Shown here piece after piece: positions 11,285 to 23,100 of a stretch of DNA of 64,000 nucleotides. Under the pieces are notes generated by a model that was not told the origin of the DNA, made no database searches, and saw only the letters and a program-made list of their open reading frames with translations. The DNA is taken from positions 2,733,001 to 2,797,000 of the forward strand of contig OY997594.1 of the NCBI GenBank assembly GCA_963921825.1. Direction: 5' to 3'. The position numbers were made by a program, and so were the translations under genes. The stretch is from Erodium maritimum. Lineage: Eukaryota; Streptophyta; Magnoliopsida; Geraniales; Geraniaceae. Numbering within the stretch: position 1 is the stretch's first letter; every line of letters starts with the position of its first letter.

Positions 11285-11717
11285 GTAAACCTACTTCTCC
11301 CTCGACTGTGATTTTATCGTTTGATTCTCGATTTCTGGGTTATTTCTGCAAAACCCAATCGCGAGAAGAGGGAAGAACTTTGAATTTCTCGATAAGGGTT
11401 TTGTTGGGTTTTGTGAATCGACCCTTGAAATCGACCCTTGAAATCGACGATTGGGTCTCTGATTTTGATTGGTGGTGTTTATAGTTCTCTTGCTGGAAAT
11501 TGGATTTGGTGTGTTGGGTTTCTGCTTAGTGGTAGTGGTTTATGGTAATGTTACACTTAGCTTGGATCAGAAATTCAGAATTACCTTAATCTGTGTTTAT
11601 TTTGATTCTCATTGTTAAGAGCAGGGCGACCCCCGAATCGCCCGCCTTCTGATCACTTATCACGCGACACGTGGCTAATCGCCTCCTGCTTTGTGGTAGA
11701 CTGGACGAATTGGCCGA

Positions 11718-11942
11718 TTTGTTTTCCCTATCCTAACTTGGGTTTACCTTTGTTTGCATTTCCCAACTATCACCTTTCCCTTTTTTGCAAAAAGTATCAG
11801 AAATCGGCAAAACTAACGATTTCGTTAGTTTTTGCCACGTGTCGTCACAATAAACGGTAAATGATACTTTTTGCAAAAAAATGAAAGGTGATAGTTGGGA
11901 AATGCAAACAAAGGTAAACCCAGGTTGGGATCGGGAAAACAA
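11718..11942. mobile_element. Hairpin element in the DGK5 leader intron
   Basis: Arms of about 80 bp (11718-11799 and 11862-11942) are inverted copies. GGTTTACCTTTGTTTGCATT faces AATGCAAACAAAGGTAAACC. The loop holds a second palindrome, CTAACGATTTCGTTAG. Arm identity is high, so it is likely young. A clear target duplication was not found. Confidence 0.75.
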
Positions 11943-12044
11943 AGGTCAAACGGGGTTAGGAACCATGGTTTCCCCTAGAGTTTTACAAATTAGTTAGCTA
12001 CTGCTAAATATTTACAACCTCACTCAACAGTTGGGGAAGTGCAA

Positions 12045-15000
12045 ATGGGTGATACCAAATCTGGAGAAGTTCTAAAGGACTTCTACATTCCCGATTACAT
12101 ACTCGTACCCACTTCAGAGGTTCAGATTACTCCCCACACACCAACATGTCCTGTGATAGTGTTCATCAATTCCAAAAGCGGAGGTCAGCTTGGTGGGGAA
12201 CTTCTTGTTACGTATCGTGCCCTTCTTAACGAAAACCAGGTAATTGCACCGCTTGATAAGAGAGCGTCTTAATGATGCAAAAGTCACTATCAGTCTCTTG
12301 TTTCTAATTGGACTGATATTTGTTGATCGGGTTTTTAGGTTTTCGATTTGGGAGTACATTCCCCTGATAAGGTGTTGCACAAACTTTATGTTACTCTAGA
12401 AATCCTCAAGCGCAAGGGAGATCTTCTGGCCACTGAAGTTGCGAAGAATTTGAGATTAATTGTGAGCCAATGTTTCGTGTAATAGTTCTATGTCGCTGAT
12501 TGTTTGTGTTTTAATGTGTGCGCATGATGCTTCTAACTTACTGTATTGCATGGATAAAGAAGGGATAATTGCAAAAAAGTACCTTGAGGTATTCATCTTT
12601 TGCAATCTGTAGCCCTCTTTTTTCATAATTGCAAAAGGTGAATACCTCAGGGTACTTTTTTGCAATTATCCCAATAAAGAATCCAATAACTTTTTCCTGT
12701 GGTTAACATTTACAAATATTATCTGATGAAAAAAACATTTACAAATATTAGGTTGCTGGTGGGGATGGTACTGCCGGCTGGCTTCTTGGAGTGGTAAGTG
12801 ATCTTAAACTACCTCAGCCGCCTCCAATTGCAACAGTGCCATTGGGAACGGGAAACAACCTTCCATTTGCGTTTGGCTGGGTATGATACGATTTTCTAAC
12901 TGTTGTATTACTTAATTTGTTGAATTCGTTGGTTGCAAAAATGGTAATTACAATATGCTATGAACTTATTTTTGTGTTGCACTTTCTATACATTTGTTTT
13001 AAAATGATGATTATACCCTTGGAAATTTAAATTTGAATAATAAGAATTAAAGGAAAAAAACTCAAATTTTCATATCCCTTAAATTTCATACTATTTGTAT
13101 AGTACAAAGAGGTAGAAAAGTAAGGGATATGAAAATTTGGATTTTTTTACTCGTTATTTAAAAAATATAAACTATAATGGTAAAATCATAATTTTTATAC
13201 AAATTGCAACAAAAAGATAAGTTTATGGTACTTTTTTTTTGCAATTATCAAAGTTGCGGGCTACAAGTTGCAAAAAGTGAATATCTCAGGGTCCCTTTTT
13301 GCAATTATCCCTTTTTAAAATACTGATGCGGTCTGTTAATGCACAGGGGAAGAGAAATCCTGGCACAGATAGTCAATCTGTGAAGTTATTTTTGGATCAA
13401 GTGAAGACGGCAAAGCAAATGAATGTTGATAGGTAACATATGTGCTTATTTCAGTTTTTGACCAAGATTCAAATTCAGGATCTCACACATGTAGGTAACT
13501 TATGTTGGATTTCGTTCTGAAACATGAATGCAAATATTTGTATTTCAGCTGGCATATTAGCATGAGAATGAAGGCTCCCAAAGGTGATTCTTGTGACCCT
13601 ATTCCTCCTCTCGAGCTACCACACTCTTTGCATTCGTTTCATCGCGTTTCCAAAGCGGATACGTTGAACACGGTAATTTGCTAATAGATCTTGTATCTTT
13701 ATTTTGGCACTTGAATTTTCTTTAGCGCATACAATTGCTGCATAATGTAAGAAAGGGAAAAAATATGGGTAGGAGTTATAAGATAACAGCAGTAAACCGG
13801 AATTTGACCTTTATTTCAATTCGATTGAGGTTTTTTAATACAGCACTAATTAGCAGTCAAACTCGAAGCGAGTAGAGAAGAAAGATTTGGATAACTGTTT
13901 CCTTACACTCTTTCCAGTTCCTTAATCTAATTATCTTCTTAGCTAATCCTGAACGTTACTTTTGATGATTGTTACTTGATATGAACCTTGCATATATTTA
14001 CCTCTTTTTGACAAAATACAACTCGATGCTTTCAGGAGGGCTACCACACATTTCGAGGAGGGTTTTGGAACTACTTCAGCATGGGTTAGAAATATTAATT
14101 TTTGAGTGTGTATATATATTTCTGCTACTGTGTATGTGTGTGATGAAAAATTTGAACACAATACAAGATAATGTGAAAATGAATCAATACGGGCTGGCTT
14201 TCGAGCATCTAGTTTCATACAGAAGGATATAAAATTTTGGATTTTTTGTTTTATACTTATTACTTTTAAAATCTAAATTGTAAGGGTTAAATTGTCAATT
14301 TGATACAAATTGCAACAAAAGACAAGTTCAGAGTACTTTTTGCAATTAGCAAAGAAGAGGGCTACACGTTCCAAAAAATGAATACGTCATGGTAGTTTTT
14401 CTGCAATTATCCCTATAAATTATGAAGCACTGAAGAACTTCCGATTTCCCTTTTCATACAACTACAATTTCTTTAATTGTATATCGAAATATGGGAATTG
14501 ATCATCAATGTCATTGCTGCTTACGTAGTTACGTGCATGTTATATTCTTTGCAGGGATGGATGCTCAAGTATCATTTGCTTTTCATTCCGAGAGGAAGCT
14601 ACACCCAGAAAAATTTAAAAATCAGTTGGTTAACCAGGTACTTTATTATCTTTTGCATCACCTGTAAAGTACATGTACCGGTCTGAATATGAAATTGATT
14701 TTCTTTTCGGGTGAGTGTCTTCAGAGTGCCTATCTGAAGCTTGGATGTACTCAAGGATGGTTCTCTGCTTCTCTCTGTCACCCTTCTTCAAGGTGAAACT
14801 TCCATAGATGGAGTTGCTTCTCAAGTTTCGATTCTGTTTCTCTTATGCGTGTTTGATCAAAATGGTTTGGCTTTAGTGCAGAAATATAGCACAGTTGACT
14901 AAGGTTAAGATCATGAAGAAACAAGGTCAATGGGAGGAGCTAGCTATATCTAGCAGTATTAGGTCCATTGTCTGCCTCAATTTGCCCAGTTTCTCGGGCG

Positions 15001-15942
15001 GGCTTGATCCTTGGGGGAAACCAAATGCAAGAAAATCGCAATATGTCAGTCCTTAACTTATTACATGCTACCAAAAATAGATAGATGTTAGGCTGAACAA
15101 CTTCTCTTATGACTTACGTTTCTGGTTGGGTTTCTATGCTTTGCAGAGGGACTTGACTGATCCATATGTTGATGACGGTCTTTTCGAGGTTGTTGGTTTT
15201 AGAAACGCTTGGCATGGGCTCGTGCTGCTCGCGCCAAAGGGACATGGCACTCGCCTTGCACAGGTTTGTTTTTGGAGTGGGTTTCACTTGTTCATGTAGA
15301 AGCAAGGGAGCACTAAATTTGTGATTCTTTTTTTGGTTAGTTGTCAAAAACTACCCTAAAGTATTGTCCACAAACAAAAAACTACCTAAAGTTTTGTTCA
15401 CCGACTTCCGTTAGAAAAACGTAACAAGTTAATTGTCAAAAACTACCCTAAAGTATTGCCCACACAACTTTAGAATGCATTATGTATTGCCCACAAATCT
15501 ATGGAATCCGCGAAGGTTCTCCATCGCCTTGCACAGTTCAAGCTGCATTTAGTTATTCTTTTCTCCGTGCACACACATACCTCATCTTCTTAACTGATCA
15601 ACGCAGGCAAGTAGAATCCGATTTGAGTTCAGGAAAGGAGCAGCAAGTCACACTCACATGAGAGTCGATGGAGAACCATGGAAACAACCGCTACCAGTTG
15701 ATGATGAAACTGTGGTGGTAGAGATTTCACATTTTGGCCAAGTGAGCATGCTTGCAACTCCACAATGCAAATGCAAAAGTGTAAAAGATCTCTCTTCTTC
15801 TCCGGTCCTTCAACGAGACGAATCCATTGACAGTGAAGAAGATGAACCTCCATATCATGGAGGAGGAGAAGAGAGGAGAAAGTTGGGTGCAGCTGATAGT
15901 TTCAGATTACCAGATGGAGTGGACATCACACACCTCAGTTAA
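12045..15942 (+). CDS. DGK5: Diacylglycerol kinase, DGK5 type
   Basis: Eleven coding exons: 12045-12239, 12339-12461, 12752-12880, 13347-13432, 13549-13672, 14036-14084, 14555-14637, 14725-14792, 14882-15044, 15147-15263 and 15607-15942. All join in frame at GT-AG sites to give 490 residues. The enzyme phosphorylates diacylglycerol to phosphatidic acid. The catalytic domain begins at [14 protein letters not shown] (about residue 36). It contains the nucleotide-binding GGDGTAGW and [15 protein letters not shown], and the accessory domain contains [20 protein letters not shown] and [15 protein letters not shown]. There are no C1 domains or N-terminal membrane segment, unlike plant cluster I, and the C-terminus [15 protein letters not shown] with final DITHLS is typical of cluster III (DGK5). 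The start at 12045 is the first ATG after the leader-intron acceptor. Introns 2, 3 and 6 each carry a family A element. DGK5 in Arabidopsis acts in immune phosphatidic-acid signalling, which is inferred here by homology. Confidence 0.95.
12562..12672. mobile_element. Family A fold-back, short copy, in DGK5 intron
   Basis: GGGATAATTGCAAAAAAGTACC faces GGTACTTTTTTGCAATTATCCC with only 111 bp between the outer ends. Flanks GATAAAGAA and AATAAAGAA match 8/9. It is an internally deleted version of the roughly 430-bp family seen at 39875 and 56862. Confidence 0.85.
12940..13310. mobile_element. Family A fold-back, diverged copy, in DGK5 intron
   Basis: The right end (CAGGGTCCCTTTTTGCAATT then ATCCC at 13310) is clear. 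The left end is eroded near 12940. The internal arms ATATCCCTTAAATTTCATAC and GTAAGGGATATGAAAATT are characteristic of the family. Confidence 0.7.
14236..14413. mobile_element. Family A right half, in DGK5 intron
   Basis: Only the right arm is present. It runs from TTTGTTTTATACTTATTAC through ACAAGTTCAGAGTACTTTTT to CTGCAATTATCCC. The left arm is missing. Confidence 0.65.
15341..15500. repeat. Family D fragment in the last DGK5 intron
   Basis: GTCAAAAACTACCCTAAAGTA occurs twice (near 15346 and 15430) with TTCCGTTAGAAAAACGTAAC between. The same word order, partly inverted, occurs at 31838-32165. It appears to be a partial fold-back element. Confidence 0.55.
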
Positions 15943-18546
15943 CTTCAGTTTAGTTTCTAGGCAATACATCCTTTTCAGTTTCCTTGGGTAACTTTATGTT
16001 TGATCCTCGAAAATACGTTGTATAGGTGAGGGGTTGTCGGTAACACATCTACACCTTTCGTGTGACCCACTGAAAATGTGGGTTTTTATCAAGATCACAT
16101 TGAAAAGGTGATCATGTGTTCCCGATAAAATCATCACCTATTCTACGTAAATCCTGGGATTTTTGATGAATGATGAAATGTGACGGTGTTACTAATGTAA
16201 CTAATCTCTCGCCTATTGGGGTTCTAAAACTCAAAGGTCGTCGAGGAGATGTAAATAACATTTTCCTTAATTTGTTTTTAAGTTTGGTTGCTTGAACATT
16301 GGTGTGTTGCCCCCAAAATCTCGAAACATATCATGAAGAAAAAAATATCTTTTGCCATCATATCTGGAAGAAACCACCTGAACCATATATAACATTCAGG
16401 AAAATGAGTGATTGAGTGAGATTTGAAAGTCGAGTCGACCTGCTTACGAATATCAATATCAAAATCGAAGACGTATTAAATAACATGATAATATAAAATG
16501 TATCCGTATTCATTTATTTTCGCAATTTGTTGCCTTTCTTTTTTGACAATTACAAAAAAGTACCCTCAACTTTGCAATTTATATAATGTTTTTGTTTTTT
16601 AATATCATTTTTCAATTTTAATTGCTAAGGGTAAAATTGTCGCTTTTGATGTTTTTTTATATAGAATTATCCCTTAAATAACTTATCCTATGTTTGAATC
16701 TTGGTCCAAGTGAAACTATCACAATTTCTTGGTACAACCAATATGGGAAATCCAAGTTGAATATAATAGATATCTTTTGTACCTATTTTCTATTGGTAAC
16801 ATATCTTTTATACACATGCTCTTTCTGTTTTGGTAACTGTTATTTAGTATCCTTTATGAATTGGTCACATATAATTTAATACTTTTTATGTATTAACAAC
16901 AGAACATTTGATACCCTTTATAAATTAGTCACAAATTATCAAAATGACTTAAAGTTGACTAAAATTTTGTCCAAAACATTATCAGTACACCAGCGTACTA
17001 TAAAAATGTTACCAACAGAATTATGGTACTAAAAGTAATTACCTATTGATAAAACAATTAGGAAGATTTGAACATGCATTTCAAGGATGAGCTGGCCTTA
17101 TTAATATGATCCCAATCCCGTGACATTGATCCCAGTGCAAAGTCTCCCCCAAACTTTTGGAAGATCTCCATATCAGCTTTGTTAAACATAAGACTGAAAA
17201 CAAATTAAAAATTAGTAGTTTATTTAGAACTTTTAGCCAATTCATGTTTCTCATAAACATTTGTATGGTATCACATGAACAACTAATTAGGCTTACTATT
17301 CACGCATTCTATTAAGGAACCATTTCAAATGAATAGTATATTTGCATTTCAAGGGAAAAACCTTGGCCACTAAAAGGAGAAACCCTAGTTGCCTTTTTTT
17401 TCGTACGTCGTTGTCGACCACCGCTAACTGTCATGGTTGTCTTCGCCGTCGTCTCCATTGCTCCATCTCTCTCGGGCCATCTTCATCTCAAGCGCAGAGA
17501 CTTCCACTCCGTCCCTCAGATATTCCCTTTATCCGATGAATATCAGGTACGAATCTCGTCTAAACACGATCGGAAGATAGCCGGCAGGCGGGTTTAGGAT
17601 CCGGGGGCGGGACGGTAAGGGGATGCTTTTCTCCACGACATCCTAGCACAGGGAGGAAGAAAGAAGGGTACCACAATCTGATCCTCTGGTTTGACGTTTT
17701 CTGCTTCAATAAAGACCTTTATGGTTCGTTAGGTTGGTTAGTTTGGTTTCGATTGATGTACTGTTTTAGGATTTGGTTTTTATGTCGTTTAAATTTCTTG
17801 TCTCGTACTTTTGAGATGTCAGTAAGGGGATGTCCTACATTAGTATATGCGATCCAAAACAGTATTTTTCTACGGGTCCATGAGCGTCGGGTTGGCTACG
17901 GGCAACCAGGACATATATCTGGAACCCAGAGCTTTTACGCCCTATCTTGTATGGTTTATTTCTTGCATTGATGTACTTACCCGATTATTTGTTTTGAAAA
18001 AAGGAACCATTTCAAGTATCTGTTATGCACGGATAGATCACTTCCAAATGAATCCGATCAATTCATCTTCTTTTCAACAATGATAAATAGTCACGTGCCG
18101 TGTTACAAGCGATCACAAGATAAACGAATTAAGTTATTTAGAGAAAGACTCATCGAAAACTACCAAAACCCTCTTTTTTCGTCGACTCTGATTTCGCAAT
18201 GCGTTACATATGCTCTAGGGCAAGTGGTAAAATGAACCTATACCATAAAATATGAATACAAAATTGTGTATAATCTTGGTAAGTGGTAACCTGAAAAGGA
18301 CGAACCTCCATCACACCTCACCAAGTGACAGGTGGCAACAACCCACATCGACCACGACACTTGTCCGTGGGACCCACAAAACCCTGTGTAGTTTTTTGCA
18401 ACGTAGAACCAATTTTGGTCCACAAGCTCAGGATCGATCGACCCAAATATAAAGACCAGTTTTTGCCACCCATTTCATCCACAACCACTCTTAGCAAAAT
18501 AATCCAAACTCTGGTTATCAACTCGGTTCGAGCTCGATCTCCGGCC
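15943..18546. other. Spacer between DGK5 and the dynein light chain
   Basis: A degenerate family A element lies near 16536-16680 (ACAATTACAAAAAAGTACCC to AGAATTATCCC). A family C relic follows at about 16690-17045 (TTTGTACCTATTTTCTATTGG to GGTACTAAAAGTAATTACC). The 17340-18070 part is less AT-rich and has short frames but no recognisable protein, so it may be an old insertion. No gene is supported. Confidence 0.55.
18448..18453 (+). promoter_or_regulatory. TATA box of the dynein light chain gene
   Basis: TATAAA in the context CCCAAATATAAAGACC lies about 94 nt upstream of the ATG at 18547. The position and context suit a plant core promoter. Confidence 0.5.
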
Positions 18547-19047
18547 ATGTTCGAGGGCAAGGCGGTGGTCGGAGAGACCGACATGCTCCAGGCCATGCAG
18601 CGGGACGCCACGGAGCTCGCCGCCAAGGCACTCGACATGTTCGATGTCACTGATGCCACCGACATAGCCCGATTCATCAAGATGGTCAGTATTACTGGAG
18701 CCCTTTTGTAATCGTTGGTATCAGGGCGTTCTGATTTCTTTTTTGAAATCGGTCTTATTAATAAATTTTCGAGCTTATATAAAAAAAAACACGAGCTTAA
18801 TCCAAATTTGATTACAATTACTGATTTGGGTTTTGGGTTTCAGCAATTTGATCGGACGCATGGGCCGGGATGGCAATGCATCGTCGGGACGGACTTTGCG
18901 TCGTTCGTGACCCATTGCTGCGGCTGCTTCATACATTTCTGCATCGGAAGCCTTGCGGTTCTGCTCTTCAGGGCCTCGGCGGCGCCGGAGTCGGAGGATT
19001 GCCTGATTCCGGCGTCGGACTCCGGGGACCAACCTGTCAAAGCTTAG
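18547..19047 (+). CDS. LC8-type dynein light chain-like protein
   Basis: Two exons, 18547-18684 and 18844-19047 (stop included), give 113 residues with a phase-0 intron. The N-terminal half (MFEGKAVVGETDM, then KALDMFDVTDATDIARFIK) and the core QFDRTHGPGWQCIVGTDFAS followed by FVTH, FIHF and LAVLLF are the LC8 fold signature: helix pair, then W-x-C-I-V-G, VTH and the final strand. A 22-residue tail rich in acidic and proline residues extends beyond the usual LC8 end. LC8 proteins are dimeric hubs that bind short motifs in partners. Flowering plants lack dynein heavy chains, so the role is probably as a dimerisation hub. A longer in-frame N-terminus from 18325 is possible in principle, but family alignment and the TATA box favour 18547. 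Confidence 0.9.
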
Positions 19048-20121
19048 GTTTACTCTGTTTTACGTTCTTTTAGAGAATCCTTAAATAATTTTAAAAGTTT
19101 ACGGTAAATTATTTTCGTTGCGTGGATGTTGTCGGTGGCTTATCGTTTTTCGGTAAAAGAAAAACCGTCCTCCCGATTATTTTCGTGGGAATTATTATTG
19201 TGACTTCAGTTTTGTGGAGACGATAGTGTTACCCTTTACATTATACTTGTCTTGCAATTAATTACCTTCATGTATACGTGTTTTGTAATTTGGAACCCTT
19301 ACATCGTTTTACGAATACTATCGGTAAACCATTTTTTTACTCCAAAAACATGTATTCCCGATGATTATCGATCAATCTGAGGTCAAATTTCATTTTACAT
19401 CAAGATTTTAGGCATCTACCATTTTAGTTTGGGAAAACGTTGTTTTTTAACCATTTGTGACCTTTCATTAAGATTTCTTAACCGACCTCGATCTTTTGTC
19501 ACATATCCTAACTTAAAAGTGTTTGTTTACAAAAAAGTAAACTAAAGGGTGGTTTTTCTGTTACCGATCCTAACTTGGTTTGTTATAAATAATTATACAA
19601 GTTTTGTAAAAAAAAAAAACTACATTTTGTGTTAGGATCTGTGACAAAAGGTTGAGGACAATTAGAAATTATAAATGACATGTCCGATTATGTTAGGAAT
19701 CGACGTTACTCCTTTTAATTTCTACAAACTAACAATGAATCCGGAAAACCTCAGATCAAAAATCGAAATAGCATATAACAATTACGTGACTCCAACTTCT
19801 TGAAAATGACAGTATTGTACTTCTACATTATACATGTTTTGCAATATGCCACCTTCATATTTACGCATTTTGTAATTTAAAACTCAATATATAGATTTGT
19901 CCATAGTTATTTTCGATTTTTTACAAAAACAAAAATCAAACCCATTAATATATTTCGAGACTGGCATATGATTGAACATGTTTTTTACGATTAAAAAAAA
20001 TAGTTCACCGATAATATTTACAAGACTTGACCACAATTATTGATCAACGTTGAGGCCGAATTTCATTGTTTCATCCCTGATATATACTCTACCAACCAAC
20101 AGTAAATCCCCAAACCCCGAA
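19048..20121. other. Spacer between convergent dynein light chain and CNGC4
   Basis: This region holds both 3' ends. A diverged fold-back lies near 19425-19725 (CCTCGATCTTTTGTCACATA faces TCTGTGACAAAAGGTTGAGG). An 80-bp segment (GCAATTAATTACCTTCATG with TTTTGTAATTTGG, near 19253) recurs in diverged form near 19837. No gene is supported. Confidence 0.55.
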
Positions 20122-23100
20122 TCAGAAATCGAAGTCCTCCTGATTCGGCTTCGGGGAGGTCAGCATCGCGGTGTACAACCGTAACCTGTCCTCCCCGAGC
20201 GAGGAGCACCGCGACAGCGGCCTCCTCGGGCGTATAAAAGACAGGGAGGTCAGGGTCAGGCGGTGGCGGTACCGCCGCCAGGCGAGCTGTATCGCCACCG
20301 CCGCCCAGGTGCGCCACCCGGGCGAGTAGTACCTGGCGCTCCGCTTCACCTTCTCGTTGACGAAGGTGTAGCGGAAGTGTTGGGTGACGTACTTGACGTC
20401 CTCTGCCTCGAGCCCGAAGGCCTCGGTGGTCTCGAGGGTTACCAGGGTCGAGGAGGACGGAGGGAGGCGCTCGATGAAGGGTCGCCGGAGACACCAGGAG
20501 AGGAGCTCGTCGCCGCTGAAGTTGCCGGGGCCGAGCATGCAGCAGCTCTCGACGCCGTCCCGGAGGAATTGGCTGCTCTGGAGGTGGCCCCTCACCACGA
20601 ACAGCATTCTCTGTACTGGATCGCCTTCTCTTGCTATCTGCATTGTATTATATCATAGATTGTTGATCAAATTTGTAACAACTAAACATGATCATAAATT
20701 ATACGTTTAATTAGGGCTGGGCAAAAAAACCGAAACCGTTGAAACCAACCACCACCAACCGGAAACCGCACAGGAAAACCAGCAACCGAAAAGTTAATGG
20801 TTGGTTGCGGGTTCTTGACGATCAAACCGAAAAGTTAACGGTTGGTTGTCGGTTTTTAAAACGTCAAACCATCGGTTAACCAACCAAACCAGTATTATTC
20901 ATCATATACATGTGGCTTCATAATAATCACTGATCTAATATAGATGAATTGTCCATGAACACTCTTTTGTGTCACACAGATTGGTAACATAGAACACGAT
21001 AACTTATATGTAATTTTTCTTTTGTTTTGGAGAATGTAGTAATATGTTTTGGCTTAAAATAGAAATATGCGTATGGTTATTGGTATCTAAATTTGTACTT
21101 ACATGTAGTAAAGTGGTTGGTTGGTTAAAATCACTAACCAACCGGTTAGTGAACTGGTTGGTTTCACTGTAAAAAATTGGTTTTTAGGTTGGGGCTGGTT
21201 CCAAAATATGTCAAATCGGTAATATCGGGTTGGGTTCGTGAAGAGTTTCATTGGATGGTTAACCACCCAATGCCCACCCCTACGTTTAATGATAAGTAAG
21301 CCGGCTCGTGAGCCTTATTTGAGTCGATTACTTGAAACAAGCTTCTTTTTTAGCGTAATCGATAACTTTATTGATGAAAATGATTGATAACACGATTAAT
21401 GAGAAAGACACCCGAGGAGGTCTGGTTGCCCAACTGCGTGGAGAACGGTGGTCTAGGCGATGTCGTGGGCGGTAAGGACCAGAACGACCAAAGACAGAAT
21501 CAATGACGATAGAGGAGGAAAGTTGGACGACAGATAAAACGATACCAGAGAGAAGATTCGTCGTGACAACAGATAGGACCGACTATTGAGAGAGTCATTC
21601 TAAAGGGGAGTTTTGGGTTTGTTTCACACTTTAAAAGAATCAAACTTAAACAACCAGTTAAGAACTTTTATCATCCCAATTGAGAGTGTTAGATTGGAAC
21701 TTACCGTTTCACCCTTAGTGAAGATCAGGGACTTTACACGATCGCAGATGTTCTCCAGGACAAGATCGTCCATGTACTGAAACAACGGTACCTACAACAA
21801 AACAAACAAACAATCCTACAGGCCCAATGCAAGCAACAGTTGGGCCCAATGGGCCGACCCACAAGCCCAATATGAATAAACGTAAAATAACCAAAACCGA
21901 CCTGTCGGACGAGGTCGAGGCAGAGATGGTACTTAATGTCACGCCTTAGGCCCTCGGGCAGGTTGCGGATCATCTGGCACTCGTCGACGCCGCGCATCGC
22001 CGCCCATTTCTGGCGCTCGTAGTTGCGGACGCGCTGCCTGAAGCCCTGAGGGAGCTGCCGCTTCCTCATCCACCACTCGATGTTCCTCATCTTCAGCTGC
22101 ATTGCCTGCTTCTTTGAAGTCGTCGCCGTCAGGAACACCTTGATGTTCCCGATGAGCATGGTCACCAGGAGTAGACCGCTCGTCAGGACTATGATGTTGA
22201 ACACCACTTCTAGCCACTCTGTCGTGCTCTCTATGTTCCCGAATGTACTGTAGTTACATAGAGAAAATAATTAATATCATACCTATATAATTCCTCGTCA
22301 GTATCTTAAATCTTTTATATTTCATATAAAGCACCTTAAAATAAATTGTCATCTCAATACCTTAAACTTTTATTAATTAATCTAGAGTATTTTAAATCTT
22401 TTTTGTGTCATTTCAGTACCCTAAACATTCATTAATTTCATTTTAGTGTCCATTGTTAACTTTCCATCTGATTTTCCATCCAAAACATGTAAAATGACTA
22501 TAATACTTTTCACTAATAACCAAATTTAAGATAAAGTTAACGGTAAGTACTAAAATAGAATTAATGAAAGTTTATGGTATTGAGGTGACACAAAAAAGAA
22601 TTAAGATACTCTAAATAAATTAATGAACGTTAAGCGTACTGAGATGACACAAAAAGGATTTAAAGTACTCTAATAAAATATTGAACAACTTAAACTTGAC
22701 AATGATTATTTGTACAGGAGAATAAGAAATTTAAGATATTAATAGTTGTCTTTTCTAATTCTTCAATTATTATTTTTATATTTGATATCTTAAGAGAATG
22801 ATCATTTTGAAACAAATTTATAAAAAAAAAACAAATATAAAACGTGCATGCACGGGGATTACAAATTATAGGGTAAACTACAAATGTATACCCTTAAGTA
22901 TGCATGTTTAACCGATGAATACCCTGAAGTTTAGAGTTAACTAATGCATATCCTGAAGTTTCATGTATTAACTCAAAACCCCTCCGTCAGCTAAAATGAC
23001 GAAAATACCCTCAACTACACTTAAATAATTATGTTAAAAAAATTACTTAAAAATTACTTTTGTTATATATATATATATATATTTACTTATTAAATGACTT

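Noticed and set aside
18325-18546. In-frame N-terminal extension of the dynein light chain
   Set aside because: The LC8 family start, the TATA box at 18448 and loss of resemblance upstream favour 18547.
20263-20710. Plus-strand frames over CNGC4 exon 6
   Set aside because: Shadows of the conserved cyclic-nucleotide-binding and IQ region on the minus strand.
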